From Ferrovibrio sp. (lineage in GTDB: Bacteria; Pseudomonadota; Alphaproteobacteria; Ferrovibrionales; Ferrovibrionaceae), in contig NZ_PEKV01000005.1 in the NCBI RefSeq assembly GCF_002796975.1, positions 131,501 through 195,500 on the forward strand: a DNA stretch of 64,000 nucleotides, read 5' to 3'. The first letter of the stretch is position 1. Every line of letters starts with the position of its first letter. Under the pieces are notes generated by a model. The model saw nothing but the letters and a program-made list of their open reading frames with translations, did not search any database and had not been told where the DNA came from. Positions 18,121-27,813 of the stretch are shown here, piece after piece. The position numbers and the translations under genes were made by a program.

Positions 18121-19340
18121 GTGGGTGTCGTTTCTGTCATCAGCCGCTGACGCGCAGTTTCGTCGATCTTGGGCTGCAGCCGCTGGCCAACTCCTATGTG
18201 CCGCTGGCGAAGGCCGGCCAGCCGGAACCGCGCTATCCGCTGCATGCCCGCGTCTGCGACGGCTGCCTGCTGGTGCAGGTGGATCACGACGTGCCGGCGG
18301 AAGCGATCTTTTCCGACTATGCCTATTTCTCGTCCTATGCCACCAGCTGGGTCGAGCATGCCCGCCGCTATGCGCAGGCAATGACCGAGCGGTTCAGGTT
18401 GGGGCCGCAGTCGCTGGTGGTCGAGGTGGCCAGCAACGACGGCTATCTGCTGCAGCATTTCAAGGCCGCCGGCATCGGCGTGCTGGGCGTCGAGCCCGCG
18501 GCCAATGTCGCCGCGGTGGCCGAACAGAAGGGCATTCCGTCTGAAGTCGCGTTCTTCAATCGCGAGACGGCGCAGCGCCTGCGCGATGCCGGCAAGGCGG
18601 CCGACCTGATGGCCGCCAACAACGTGATGGCGCATGTGCCGGAACTGAACCAGTTCATCTCCGGCTTCACCGTGCTGCTGAAGCCGCAGGGCGTGCTGAC
18701 GGTGGAATTCCCGCATCTGCTGAACCTGATCGGGCAGGTGCAGTTCGACACGATCTACCACGAGCATTATTCCTATCTGTCGCTGCTGGCGGCGGAGAAG
18801 ATTTTTGCCGCCCACGGGCTGCGGGTCTTCGATGTCGAGGAGCTGCCGACCCATGGCGGTTCGCTGCGGCTTTATGTCTGCCATCGCCATGCGGATCACA
18901 CCGATACGGTGGGGCTCGCGCGGGTGCGCAAGAAGGAAGCTGCGGCCGGCCTCGATACGCTGGCGGCCTATGACGATTTCGCGCCAAGGGTGAAAGCTGT
19001 GCGCGACGAGCTGCGCGGCTTTCTCACCGCGACGAAAACCGACGGCAAAAAGGTCTGCGCCTATGGCGCGGCGGCCAAGGGCAATACGCTGCTGAATTAC
19101 TGCGGTGTCACGGCACAGGATATCGCCGCGGCCTATGACAAGAATCCGCACAAGCAGCAGCATCTGCTGCCGGGCTCGCAGATTCCGATCCGCGGGCCGG
19201 AAGCGATTGCCGAAGACCGGCCGGATTATCTGCTGATCCTGCCGTGGAACCTGAAAAACGAGATCGCGGCAGAGCAGGCGCAGGTTCGCGGCTGGAACGG
19301 GCATTTCGTCATCGCCATTCCGCAGCTGCAGATTTTCTGA
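18117..19340 (+). CDS. NDP-hexose C-methyltransferase
   Basis: The 407-residue protein has the three-part layout of sugar C-methyltransferases (TylCIII/NovU type). An N-terminal zinc knuckle uses Cys4, Cys7, Cys47 and Cys50. The SAM domain follows (LVVEVASNDGYLLQHFKAAGIGVLGVEPA, ANNVMAHVPELNQF, EFPHLLNLIGQVQFDTIYHEHYSYLSL), and the C-terminal domain has CAYGAAAKGNTLLNYCG. The HEHYSY-type stretch is the usual catalytic region. After RfbG, a keto group at C4 makes C3 or C5 acidic, so the enzyme probably methylates CDP-4-keto-6-deoxyglucose to a branched sugar. Position of methylation is not known. It overlaps rfbG by 4 bases. Confidence 0.88.
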   Translation: MSGCRFCHQPLTRSFVDLGLQPLANSYVPLAKAGQPEPRYPLHARVCDGCLLVQVDHDVPAEAIFSDYAYFSSYATSWVEHARRYAQAMTERFRLGPQSLVVEVASNDGYLLQHFKAAGIGVLGVEPAANVAAVAEQKGIPSEVAFFNRETAQRLRDAGKAADLMAANNVMAHVPELNQFISGFTVLLKPQGVLTVEFPHLLNLIGQVQFDTIYHEHYSYLSLLAAEKIFAAHGLRVFDVEELPTHGGSLRLYVCHRHADHTDTVGLARVRKKEAAAGLDTLAAYDDFAPRVKAVRDELRGFLTATKTDGKKVCAYGAAAKGNTLLNYCGVTAQDIAAAYDKNPHKQQHLLPGSQIPIRGPEAIAEDRPDYLLILPWNLKNEIAAEQAQVRGWNGHFVIAIPQLQIF

Positions 19341-19342
19341 CC

Positions 19343-19873
19343 ATGCAGATCGCAGCAACCGACTTCGAAGGATTGTTCACGGTCGAGACCGCGCCAAGCC
19401 GCGACGAGCGCGGTTATTTCCATCGCCTGCATGATGCCGAAGCTTTCAAGGCCGCCGGCATCGACTTCACGCCGCGCCAGGGTGGGCTGAGCCACAATGC
19501 GAAGCGCGGCACCCTGCGCGGCCTGCATTTCCAGAAAGCCCCGGTGCGGCAGGCCAAACTGGTACGCTGCCTGCGCGGTGCGATTTTCGATGTCGTGGTC
19601 GACATACGGCCCGGTTCGGCCACGCGCGGGCGCTCGTTCTCGGTCGAACTAAGCGCCGGCAACAGCCGCGCGCTGTTTGTGCCGGATGGTTTTGCGCATG
19701 GTTTCCTGACGCTGACCGACGAGGCCGACGTGCTGTATGAGCTGAGCGAAGGCGAGCAGCCCGGCTGCGCCGGCGGATTGCGGTGGAACGATCCGGCACT
19801 CGGCATCGCCTGGCCCTTCGCGCCGCTGGTGATCAATGCCCGCGATGCGGCCTGGCCGGATTACGCGCCATGA
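19343..19873 (+). CDS. rfbC: RmlC/RfbC-like NDP-4-keto-6-deoxyhexose epimerase
   Basis: Start at ATG 19343, 2 bases after the methyltransferase stop. The 176-residue cupin matches dTDP-4-dehydrorhamnose 3,5-epimerases: [20 protein letters not shown] with base His62, [39 protein letters not shown] and [13 protein letters not shown]. The segment that normally reads DYYSP, with the general-acid Tyr, reads EGEQP here (residues 136-140). The key Tyr is therefore absent. In this operon it is more likely to act on the CDP-linked keto sugar than on dTDP-rhamnose precursors, because no rmlA, rmlB or rmlD is present. It may epimerise only one carbon. Confidence 0.85.
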   Translation: MQIAATDFEGLFTVETAPSRDERGYFHRLHDAEAFKAAGIDFTPRQGGLSHNAKRGTLRGLHFQKAPVRQAKLVRCLRGAIFDVVVDIRPGSATRGRSFSVELSAGNSRALFVPDGFAHGFLTLTDEADVLYELSEGEQPGCAGGLRWNDPALGIAWPFAPLVINARDAAWPDYAP

Positions 19874-20445
19874 GCGGCTGGCGGCGCCTGCGGGAAAAGC
19901 TGGGCCTGCGCCAAGCCGAAGGCTGGCCGGCGCATGTCAGCGTCGGGCGTCATACCTATGGCCTGTCGAAACGCAATTTCGTGCAGCCGCATGCCTCAGC
20001 CGCGATTTCAGTCGGTGCTTACTGTTCCATCGGGCCGGAGGTGCTGATCTTCGGCCGTGCCGATCATCCGACCGGGCTGATCTCCACCTATCCGTTTCGC
20101 ACCATGCTGCTGCATCCTGACGCCGGCAATGCCGATGCCGTCACCAAAGGCCCGGTGCGGATCGGCAATGACGTGTGGATCGGCGCGCGCGCCATGATCC
20201 TGTCCGGTGTCACTGTGGGGGATGGTGCGATCATTGCGGCCGGTGCGGTGGTGGCGCGCGACGTGCCGGCCTATGGCATCGTCGCCGGCAATCCGGCAAA
20301 ACTGATCAGGCATCGCTTCGCGCCGGAAGTTGTAGCCGCCCTGCTGGACATCCGCTGGTGGAACTGGCCGGATGAGAAGATCCGCAGCTTCGAGGCCGAG
20401 TTCTACGGCCCGATCGAAGCTTTCGTCGCCAAGGCAAAAAACTAG
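19870..20445 (+). CDS. CatB/VAT-type hexapeptide O-acetyltransferase
   Basis: Starts at ATG 19870, overlapping the epimerase stop (ATGA). The 191-residue protein has left-handed beta-helix hexapeptide repeats ([68 protein letters not shown]). The loop [13 protein letters not shown] holds the catalytic His expected for xenobiotic/virginiamycin-type acetyltransferases. In a sugar operon the likely role is O-acetylation of the deoxysugar or glycan with acetyl-CoA. Its TAG stop lies in the palindrome CTAG shared with the opposite-strand stop of the next gene. Confidence 0.88.
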   Translation: MSGWRRLREKLGLRQAEGWPAHVSVGRHTYGLSKRNFVQPHASAAISVGAYCSIGPEVLIFGRADHPTGLISTYPFRTMLLHPDAGNADAVTKGPVRIGNDVWIGARAMILSGVTVGDGAIIAAGAVVARDVPAYGIVAGNPAKLIRHRFAPEVVAALLDIRWWNWPDEKIRSFEAEFYGPIEAFVAKAKN

Positions 20446-21305
20446 GCCAGCCTCTCACGCAGGAAATCTTCCAGCCGGTGCTGCGGCTGCCAGCCCGGCG
20501 GTGGCGTGCCGCCCTTCCAGGTCTGCATCACCTCGCCGTCGCGGTAGGCGCGCGCGCCCCAGTTGGCCTTCAGATTCTCCCCGCCATTCGCTATGATCAG
20601 CTCGGCCAGGGCCCGGATGGTCAGCGGCCGCTTCGAGGACAGCACGTAATGCGCCGGATGCGACGCGCCGTTATGCAGGCCGCGTGCGGCTGCCGCCAGT
20701 CCGGCGACGGCATCGTCGATATGCAGCAGGTCGATCTCCTGCTCGCCGGGGCTGAGATTGATAGGCGTGCCGCTTTTCGCAGCCGCGATCAGCTGCGCCA
20801 GCAGCTTATTGCGCGTATCGCCCGGGCCGTAGGTGTCGAACAGCAGCACATTGGCCACAGGAAGCCCGGCGCGGCGGTCGAAATAGACCAGCAGATCCTC
20901 GAAGGCCTGCTTGCTGGCGGCATAGAGCGAGGCCGGCATATAGTCGCCGCGGCTGTTGAGCTGCGAGGCTGTGCCGGTATTGACGAAAGCCTTGCAGCCG
21001 CTGCGCGCTGCCGCATCGGCAAACTGCGCGGCGAAGCCGAGATTGGCCGCGATCAGCGCCGGGATGGCGTCGGGCGCCGTGTCATGTGCGTAACGCGTGG
21101 CGAGATGGAAGCAGGTCTGCGGCTGCAGCCGTTGCAGCAGGTCGCCCAGCATGGCTGGCTCGGCGATACGATGCACCGTCGCCGGCAAATCCCCGGCCTG
21201 CGAGTCCGGGCGCGCCAGCACATGCACGGTCTCGCCTGCCTCGGCGAGCTGCCGTACCAGATGCCGGCCGATAAAGCCGGTGCCGCCGGATACCACGATG
21301 GTCAT
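20442..21305 (-). CDS. NAD(P)-dependent SDR epimerase/reductase of a nucleotide sugar
   Basis: Extended SDR of 287 residues with the NAD(P) motif SGGTGFIG (residues 6-13), [10 protein letters not shown], the serine strand FVNTGTASQ and catalytic Tyr-x3-Lys in [12 protein letters not shown]. It is similar in length and style to CDP-abequose/paratose synthases (RfbJ/RfbS) and other 4-ketoreductases, so it could be the last step of the CDP-sugar pathway. It stands on the opposite strand, sharing the stop palindrome with the acetyltransferase gene, so it is expressed separately. Whether it reduces C4 or epimerises is not decided by sequence. Confidence 0.8.
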   Translation of the reverse strand: MTIVVSGGTGFIGRHLVRQLAEAGETVHVLARPDSQAGDLPATVHRIAEPAMLGDLLQRLQPQTCFHLATRYAHDTAPDAIPALIAANLGFAAQFADAAARSGCKAFVNTGTASQLNSRGDYMPASLYAASKQAFEDLLVYFDRRAGLPVANVLLFDTYGPGDTRNKLLAQLIAAAKSGTPINLSPGEQEIDLLHIDDAVAGLAAAARGLHNGASHPAHYVLSSKRPLTIRALAELIIANGGENLKANWGARAYRDGEVMQTWKGGTPPPGWQPQHRLEDFLRERLA

Positions 21306-21352
21306 GGCGGATGCTTAGCGGTTTTCCGGTGACGGGAAAAGCGGTTTGAGGC

Positions 21353-22741
21353 TCACGGCTCCGGCCAGGCGCGCAGCGCCGGGCGCATCTGTTCGTAGAT
21401 ATGCGACAGGCGCAGCACGCCGGCATCGTCAAAGCGCCGGCCGACGATCTGCAGCCCGATCGGCAGGCCGTCCTTGTCATAGCCGGCGCAGATCGAGGCG
21501 GCCGGCTGTTCCGACTGATTGAACGGCGCGGTGAAGCGGATGTGCTCGGACTTGAACTGCGGATCGTTGCCGGGCGCGGCTTCCTCGGCATCGTAGGCGG
21601 TGATCGGCGAGGTCGGGCTGATCACATAATCGAACGGCAGCGTAGCGGCCACGGTGGCTTCGCGCAGGGCAAAGACCTGGCCCAGCGCACGCATGACCTC
21701 GACAGCCGTGTAGTCTTTCGCCATGCTGCACCATCTGGCGATATAGGGCAGCACCTTGGCCTGCCGCTCCGGCGGCATCGCCGCGAAATCGGTATAGGCG
21801 CGCGCCTGGAAGAAGGTGTTCAGCCCGTCGGCCATCGCCTGGGTCATAAAGGGCTTCACCGGCTCGATCCGCGCGCCGGCGGATTCGAACAGCATGGCTG
21901 CCTGTTCCACGGCCTTGCGCACGGCAGGTTGCACGGCCAGGCCGAGGCCGGCATCCAGCAGCAGGCCGATCTTCAGGCCCTTTACCTCGCCGTCGAGCAG
22001 CTTGGGGTAATCGCGCTCATCGAAGGGCAGCGACATGTAATCGCGGCCGTCGGGCAGGGTGAGGTGGTTCATCAGCATGGCGCTGTCCATCACCGTGCGG
22101 GTCATCGGCCCGGTGACGCGGCCGAGATAAGGCGGGTTGATCGGGATGCGGCCGAGGCTGGGCTTGAGCGCGAAGATGCCGTTATACGCGGCCGGCAGGC
22201 GTACCGAACCGCCGATATCGGTGCCGAGCGCCAGCGGGCCGTAACCGGCCGCAATCGCCGCGCCGGCGCCCGAGGACGAGCCGGCGGTGTTGCGCTTGAG
22301 ATTCCAGGGATTGCGCGTGGTGCCGTGCAGGCTGGAAACACCGGAGGCCAGCATGCCGAAATCCGGCATCGTGGTCTTGCCGAGGAAGACGCAGCCGGCC
22401 TCGCGCACGCGGGCCGCCGGCGGCGCATCCACCGTGCTCGGCGTCAGGATGGCAGCGGCGGTGCCGATGGGCGTCGGCACGCCCTTGCTGGCGACATTCT
22501 CCTTCAGCGTGATCGGCACGCCATCCAGCGGGCTGAGCTGCTGGCCCTTGCGCCAGCGCTGCTCGGAGGCTTTTGCCTGCGCCAGCGCGCCCTCGGTATC
22601 GATAAGATACATCGCGTTGATCTTCGGCTCCCAGGCCGCGATGCGCTTCAGTGCCGCTTTCGTAGCCTCAACCGGGGAGATCGCACCGGTGCGGTAGCCC
22701 ATCCAGAGATCATGGGCGCTCAGGTCATGCAGCTCGGTCAT
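21353..22741 (-). CDS. Amidase signature hydrolase linked to a peptide transporter
   Basis: The 462-residue amidase has the Lys-Ser-Ser triad: Lys80 in TLKEN, cis-Ser in AGSSSGAG (155-157), and nucleophile Ser179 in GTDIGGSVR. It follows the dual ABC ATPase gene by ~24 bases and is the last gene of the transporter operon. This suggests it hydrolyses the imported amide or peptide in the cytoplasm. GatB and GatC are absent. It differs clearly from the amidase at 7676-8986 and is not a recent duplicate. Confidence 0.9.
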   Translation of the reverse strand: MTELHDLSAHDLWMGYRTGAISPVEATKAALKRIAAWEPKINAMYLIDTEGALAQAKASEQRWRKGQQLSPLDGVPITLKENVASKGVPTPIGTAAAILTPSTVDAPPAARVREAGCVFLGKTTMPDFGMLASGVSSLHGTTRNPWNLKRNTAGSSSGAGAAIAAGYGPLALGTDIGGSVRLPAAYNGIFALKPSLGRIPINPPYLGRVTGPMTRTVMDSAMLMNHLTLPDGRDYMSLPFDERDYPKLLDGEVKGLKIGLLLDAGLGLAVQPAVRKAVEQAAMLFESAGARIEPVKPFMTQAMADGLNTFFQARAYTDFAAMPPERQAKVLPYIARWCSMAKDYTAVEVMRALGQVFALREATVAATLPFDYVISPTSPITAYDAEEAAPGNDPQFKSEHIRFTAPFNQSEQPAASICAGYDKDGLPIGLQIVGRRFDDAGVLRLSHIYEQMRPALRAWPEP

Positions 22742-22765
22742 GCGGTCCTCCCTGCGAAACGGTTT

Positions 22766-24379
22766 TCAGCCGGCCCGTTCGGCTTCCAGCCAGTGGCGGC
22801 CGGGCAGGGCGGCAAAAAGCTGTTGGGTATACTCGTGCTGCGGCGCCGCAAACAGGCGTGCCGTTTCGTCGAATTCCACGATCCTGCCGTGCTGCATCAC
22901 CGCAATGCGGTCGCACAGCCGTGCGGCGACGCGCAGATCGTGGGTGATGAACAGGATGGCGATGCCGAACTGGTCGCGGATGCTTTCCAGCAGGTCGAGT
23001 ACCTGCGCCTGCACCGAGACGTCGAGCGCGGAGACGGCTTCGTCGGCGACCAGGATTTCCGGTTCCATGGCCAGCGCGCGGGCAATCGCCAGGCGCTGGC
23101 GCTGGCCGCCGGAGAACTGGTGCGGATAGCGGTCGAGCGCATTGACGTCGATGCCGACGATCCTGAGCAGCTTGCGCGCGCGTTCCATCGCTTCGTCGCG
23201 CGGCGTGCCGTAATTCAGCGGGCCTTCGATGATCGACTGCGCCACGGTACGGCGCGGATTAAGCGAGCGATACGGATCCTGGAACACCACCTGGATGCGG
23301 CGGCGGAAGGGATGCAGCTGCCGCACGCTCAGCTTGGCGATGTCGGTGTCATCCAGCAGAACCTTGCCGCCGGTCGGATCGATCAGGCGGGCGACGCAGC
23401 GGGCCGCGGTCGACTTGCCTGACCCGGATTCGCCGACGATGCCGAGCGTCTGGCCCTTGTAGAGCTTGAGTTCGATGCCATCGACGGCGCGCACTTCGCG
23501 CACGCCCTTGAACATGCTGCGGGTGACGTAGAGCTTGCTGAGATCCTGTGCCTTCAGCACCGGCTCGGCGGTGATCGGTGTGGCCGTGCGCGGCTTGAGC
23601 CGTGGCACGGCATCGATCAGCATCTTCGTGTAATCATGTTGCGGCCGGTACAGCACGTCGTCGGTCTGGCCGGCTTCCACCACCTCGCCGTATCGCATCA
23701 CCACAACGCGGTCGGCAATATCGGCGACGACGCCGAAATCATGGGTGATGAACAGCACGCCGGTACCGCGCGTCTGCTGCAACTCGCGCAGCAGCAGCAG
23801 GATCTGCGCCTGCGTCGTCACGTCCAGCGCCGTGGTCGGCTCGTCGGCGATCAGCAGCGCGGGTTCCAAGGCGAGCGCCATGGCGATCATCACGCGCTGG
23901 CGCTGGCCGCCCGACAGCTGGTGCGGATAGGCATTCATCAGCCGCGCCGGATCGGGCAGATGCACATCGGTGAACAGCTGCTGCACGCGCTCCTCGGCGC
24001 TGACGCCGTTGCCCTTCCATTTATGCGCCTTCAGCAGTTCGATCACCTGGTCGCCGACGCGATGCACCGGATTGAGCGCTGTCATCGGCTCCTGGAAGAT
24101 CATCGACATGCGGCTGCCGCGCAGATCGCGCAGGCGGGATTTTGAAGCCTTGCGCAGATCTTCGCCTTCGAGCCGGATATCGCCGCTGACGATGGGGAGG
24201 CTGCCCAGCCCCATCACGGTGCTGGCGGTGACCGATTTTCCCGAGCCTGACTCGCCGACCAGGCAGACGATCTCGCCCGGCATCACATCGAAACTGACGT
24301 TCTGGACGGCCAGGCTGCGGTCACCGCCCTGGGGCAGGGCGACCGAGAGGTTCCTGACGCTGAGGATGGGCGCGGTCAT
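22766..24379 (-). CDS. Oligopeptide ABC transporter, two fused ATPase domains (DppD-DppF type)
   Basis: A 537-residue protein with two complete nucleotide-binding domains. Walker A GESGSGKS occurs at 42-49 and again near 315-322, each followed by LSGGQRQR- or [12 protein letters not shown] signatures and [11 protein letters not shown] / [12 protein letters not shown]alker B. The linker and each C-terminal part have the [15 protein letters not shown] and [12 protein letters not shown] pattern of oligopeptide transporters (YejF/GsiA-like). It powers the permease pair encoded just upstream. The start overlaps nothing but sits 4 bases after the DppC-like stop. Confidence 0.93.
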   Translation of the reverse strand: MTAPILSVRNLSVALPQGGDRSLAVQNVSFDVMPGEIVCLVGESGSGKSVTASTVMGLGSLPIVSGDIRLEGEDLRKASKSRLRDLRGSRMSMIFQEPMTALNPVHRVGDQVIELLKAHKWKGNGVSAEERVQQLFTDVHLPDPARLMNAYPHQLSGGQRQRVMIAMALALEPALLIADEPTTALDVTTQAQILLLLRELQQTRGTGVLFITHDFGVVADIADRVVVMRYGEVVEAGQTDDVLYRPQHDYTKMLIDAVPRLKPRTATPITAEPVLKAQDLSKLYVTRSMFKGVREVRAVDGIELKLYKGQTLGIVGESGSGKSTAARCVARLIDPTGGKVLLDDTDIAKLSVRQLHPFRRRIQVVFQDPYRSLNPRRTVAQSIIEGPLNYGTPRDEAMERARKLLRIVGIDVNALDRYPHQFSGGQRQRLAIARALAMEPEILVADEAVSALDVSVQAQVLDLLESIRDQFGIAILFITHDLRVAARLCDRIAVMQHGRIVEFDETARLFAAPQHEYTQQLFAALPGRHWLEAERAG

Positions 24380-24383
24380 GTCT

Positions 24384-25226
24384 TTACGCCCCCAAACGCT
24401 TCTTCATGCGCGGATCGAGCGTGTCGCGCAGGCCGTCGCCGAGGATGTTGACCGCCAGGATGGTGACGGCGAGGAAGCCGCCGGGGAACAGGATGATCCA
24501 CGGTGCGCGCTGAAACACGGCGCGACCCTCGGCGATGATGTTGCCCCAGGTGGGAATTTCCGGCGGCAGGCCCGCACCCAGGAAGCTGAGGATCGATTCC
24601 ACCAGAATGGCGGAGGCACAGATATATGTGCCCTGCACGATCAGCGGCGCGATGGTGTTGGGCAGGATGTGTTTGATCAGGATTTTCACCGTCGGGGTGC
24701 CGAGGCCGACGGCAGCTTCCACGTAAGGTTCCTCGCGGATCGACAGCACCACGCCGCGTACCAGCCGTGCCACGCGCGGGATTTCCGGAATGACGATGGC
24801 GATGATCACGGTGAGCAGCGACGCACCGCTCAGGGACACCAGTGCAATGGCCAGCAGGATGCCGGGGATGGCCATCAGGCCGTCCATGGTGCGCATGACG
24901 GGCCCATCCAGCCAGCGGATGTAACCGGCGGTCAGACCGATGGCGAGGCCGATGGAGATGGCGATTATTGCCACCACGGCACTGACCAGCAGAGAGACGC
25001 GGCCGCCATGCACGACGCGGGTCCATACGTCGCGGCCCAGCATGTCGGTGCCCATCAGGAATTCGTCGGATGGAAATTTCAGGCGGAAGCGCGGTGCAAT
25101 CGCTTGTGGATCATATTGGGTCAGCAGCGGCGCGAGGATCGAAACGGCCAGCAGCAGCAGCAGGATTGATCCGCCGATCAGGACGGACGGATTGCGGAAG
25201 GCGGAATGGCCGAACAGGTTTCGCAT
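24384..25226 (-). CDS. Peptide/opine ABC transporter permease, DppC type
   Basis: Start at ATG 25226 (MRNLFGHSAFRNPS); the much longer frame upstream lies over the DppB gene and is spurious. The 280-residue protein has an N-terminal membrane helix, a periplasmic segment with DEFLMGTDMLGRDVWTRVVHGGRVSL (typical of DppC), then about five helices. It carries the cytoplasmic coupling loop EAAVGLGTPTVKILIKHILPN. It pairs with the DppB-like gene 8 bases upstream. Confidence 0.93.
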   Translation of the reverse strand: MRNLFGHSAFRNPSVLIGGSILLLLLAVSILAPLLTQYDPQAIAPRFRLKFPSDEFLMGTDMLGRDVWTRVVHGGRVSLLVSAVVAIIAISIGLAIGLTAGYIRWLDGPVMRTMDGLMAIPGILLAIALVSLSGASLLTVIIAIVIPEIPRVARLVRGVVLSIREEPYVEAAVGLGTPTVKILIKHILPNTIAPLIVQGTYICASAILVESILSFLGAGLPPEIPTWGNIIAEGRAVFQRAPWIILFPGGFLAVTILAVNILGDGLRDTLDPRMKKRLGA

Positions 25227-25234
25227 CAAAAGTA

Positions 25235-26176
25235 TCAGTACCGGATTCTGGGGTCGAGCAGCACATAGGCGATGTCGATCGCCAGGTTGATCAGGACATA
25301 GATTCCCGAGAACAACAGGATGACGCCCTGGATGATCGGATAATCGCGGGCCAGCACTGCATCCACCACCAGTCGGCCGATGCCGGGGATGTTGAACACG
25401 GTTTCGGTAATGACCACGCCGCCGATCAGCAGCGCAAAGCCGATGCCGATCACCGAGACGATGGGGATGGCGGCATTGCGCAGCGCATGTTTCACCAGCA
25501 CCACGTGATCTTTCAGGCCCTTGGCGTGGGCAGTGCGGATGTAGTCCTCCCCCAGCACATCCAGCATGGCGGCGCGGGTGATGCGGGCGAAGAGCGCGAT
25601 ATAAATGAAGCTCAGTCCAATGGTGGGCAGCGTGATGCGGGCGGCAAAGGCCGGCAGTCCCTCGCTCAGGGAGGCAAAGCCCTGGACCGGCAGCAGATCG
25701 AGCTTCATGGAAAAGACGAAGATCAGCACATAGCCGAGCACGAAGACCGGGACCGAAAAGCCGGCCACCGAGAGGGCCATGATGCCGCGATCGAGCCAGC
25801 TGCCCTGTTTCCAGGCAGCCAGGATGCCCATCGGCACGGCGACGATGATGGCGAATATCAATGTGCACAGCGCGAGCGACAGGGTCGGCTCGACGCGCTG
25901 CGCGATCAGGGTCGTGACAGGCTGCTTGGAGAGCACCGACCTGCCCAGGTCGCCCTGCACAAGCTGGCCGAACCAGGTGATGAACTGCTCGGGGATCGGG
26001 CGGTCGAGGCCGAGGTCGGCACGAATGGCGGCAATCGTTTCAATCGTGGCCGTATCGCCGGCAAGGATGGCGGCGGGATCTCCGGGGCTGAGGCGCAGCA
26101 GCAGGAAAACGAAAATGGCTACCACCCCCATGACGGGGATGGCAGCCATCAGACGTGACAAAACAAGACGAAGCAT
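25235..26176 (-). CDS. Peptide/opine ABC transporter permease, DppB type
   Basis: A 313-residue inner-membrane protein with the DppB N-terminus (LRLVLSRLMAAIPVMGVVAIFVFLLLRLSPGDPA), a periplasmic region with GDLGRSVLSKQPV, and the coupling loop RTAHAKGLKDHVVLVKHALRNAAIP. ALLIGGVVITETVFNIPGIGRL is typical of the family. It forms the channel with the DppC-like protein. It follows the solute-binding protein gene by 35 bases, without a clear hairpin between them. Confidence 0.94.
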   Translation of the reverse strand: MLRLVLSRLMAAIPVMGVVAIFVFLLLRLSPGDPAAILAGDTATIETIAAIRADLGLDRPIPEQFITWFGQLVQGDLGRSVLSKQPVTTLIAQRVEPTLSLALCTLIFAIIVAVPMGILAAWKQGSWLDRGIMALSVAGFSVPVFVLGYVLIFVFSMKLDLLPVQGFASLSEGLPAFAARITLPTIGLSFIYIALFARITRAAMLDVLGEDYIRTAHAKGLKDHVVLVKHALRNAAIPIVSVIGIGFALLIGGVVITETVFNIPGIGRLVVDAVLARDYPIIQGVILLFSGIYVLINLAIDIAYVLLDPRIRY

Positions 26177-26211
26177 GGAATCGTTTTACGCAACAATTAT
26201 GCCATGCAGCC

Positions 26212-27813
26212 TTATTTCTTTTCGATGTTCCACAGGGCGAGCGCCGGGGTCGGCAGCGCGCCCACCACGTTGCTGCGCAAGGCGCTGACCTGGTGGTATT
26301 CGCCCAGCGGGATGTAGAGAACCTGTTCATAGGCGCGCTTCTGCACGGCCTCGGCCAGCTTCTTCTGCTTGGCCGGATCGGTTTCACGCGCGTAGTCGTC
26401 ACGCAGCTTCTCGATGACCGCATCTTCGGTCCAGCCGAAGAAGCCGCCCTGCTTGCCCAGGCCCTTCACGCCGGCATTGGCGATCGGGTTCATCATGTCG
26501 GCCGTACCCCAGGCGGTGTGGAAGATATGCCAGCCGCCCTGATCGATCGGATCCGTCTTGGCACGGCGGCCGACCAGCGTCTGCCAGTCCATCGACTGCA
26601 TTTCGATGTTCATGCCGATGGCCTTCAGCGCCGGTGTGGTCACCAGCGGAAGCTGGCTGATGCTGTTTAGGTCAGTCGGCGCCATGATGACGATCTTCTC
26701 GCCCTTGTAGCCGCTTTCCGCCAGCATCTTCTTGGCCTTGGCCAGGTCCGGCTTCTTGACGCCGACGGCACCGGCATCGGTCGCCAGCGGGGTCGAGCAG
26801 CCGAAGAAGGCGCCGCAGACGTTGTAGTATTCAGGATTGCCGATCTGGGCGGCCAGATAATCTTCCTGATAGATCGCATGCAGGATCGCCTGACGCACTT
26901 TCACGTTGTCCAGCGGCGGCTGCAGCCAGTTCATGCGCAGCATGTAGTTCATGCCCAGCGGCAGCAGATCCTTGATGACGACGTCTTTCGACTTCTTCAG
27001 TTCCGGCAGCAGGTCGTAAGACGCCTGCTCAATCATGTCGATTTCGCCCTTGAGGATCGCGTTGGTCGCGGTCTGGGCGTCGCTCATGGTGATCCACTCG
27101 ACGCGGTCCACCTTTACGACCTTGCCGCCCGACAGGTTGCTGGCCGGCTCCGAACGCGGCTTGTAGTCCGGGTTCTTCTCGTAAACCACCTTCACGCCGG
27201 GCTGGAATTCCGACTTGACCATACGGAAGGGACCGGAGCCGATTTCATCGGGCACATTCTTGTTCGCTGGGGTATCGGCCATCGCCTTCGGCATGATGAA
27301 CGGCACCTGCGAACTGGGCTTGCCCAGCGAGTCGAGCACCAGGCCATAGGGCTCCTTCAGCACCAGCTGGAAGGTCTTGTCGTTCACCGCCTTCCATTCC
27401 TTGGTGTAGCTGAACAGCTTCTGGCCCATCGCGTCGTTCGTGCCCCAGCGGGCAAGCGAGGCGATGACGTCAGCCGAGGTGACCGGCGCGCCATTGTGGA
27501 ATTTCAGGCCATCGCGCAGCGTGAAGGTATAGGTCAGCTTGTCGCCGCTGACCTCATATTTATCCACCATCTGCGGCTTTACGGCCATTTTGTCGTCCAC
27601 GCCGAACAGCGTGTCGTAGATCATGTAGCCATGGTTGCGCGAGATGAAGGCGGTGGTGATGATCGGGTCGGTGATGCGCAGGCCCGAATGCGGCACCATC
27701 CTGAAGGTCTTCTTGTCCTGGGCAACCGCATCCGAAGCGGCGCCGGCCAGCAGGCCAAGCCCGATGCTCAGGCCGATAGCGGATACGAGCATATGGAATC
27801 GACGCGAACGCAT
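26212..27813 (-). CDS. Peptide/opine ABC transporter solute-binding protein (family 5)
   Basis: Periplasmic binding protein of 533 residues with a Sec signal peptide (about 1-32, ending AVAQDKK). Cluster C (SBP_bac_5) features are LKFHNGAPVTSADVIASLARW, DKTFQLVLKEPYG, IGSGPFRMV and VRQAILHAIYQEDYLAAQIGNPE. It is the first gene of an operon running SBP, DppB, DppC, dual ATPase, amidase. It diverges from the M81 peptidase gene across ~240 bases. The ligand is unknown; the neighbouring amidase, peptidase and gamma-glutamyltransferase suggest a peptide, gamma-glutamyl compound or amide. Confidence 0.93.
   Translation of the reverse strand: MRSRRFHMLVSAIGLSIGLGLLAGAASDAVAQDKKTFRMVPHSGLRITDPIITTAFISRNHGYMIYDTLFGVDDKMAVKPQMVDKYEVSGDKLTYTFTLRDGLKFHNGAPVTSADVIASLARWGTNDAMGQKLFSYTKEWKAVNDKTFQLVLKEPYGLVLDSLGKPSSQVPFIMPKAMADTPANKNVPDEIGSGPFRMVKSEFQPGVKVVYEKNPDYKPRSEPASNLSGGKVVKVDRVEWITMSDAQTATNAILKGEIDMIEQASYDLLPELKKSKDVVIKDLLPLGMNYMLRMNWLQPPLDNVKVRQAILHAIYQEDYLAAQIGNPEYYNVCGAFFGCSTPLATDAGAVGVKKPDLAKAKKMLAESGYKGEKIVIMAPTDLNSISQLPLVTTPALKAIGMNIEMQSMDWQTLVGRRAKTDPIDQGGWHIFHTAWGTADMMNPIANAGVKGLGKQGGFFGWTEDAVIEKLRDDYARETDPAKQKKLAEAVQKRAYEQVLYIPLGEYHQVSALRSNVVGALPTPALALWNIEKK

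Noticed and set aside
21401..23422. 673-residue open frame on the plus strand across an amidase and an ABC ATPase gene
   Set aside because: It spans two real genes on the other strand and shows no recognisable fold.
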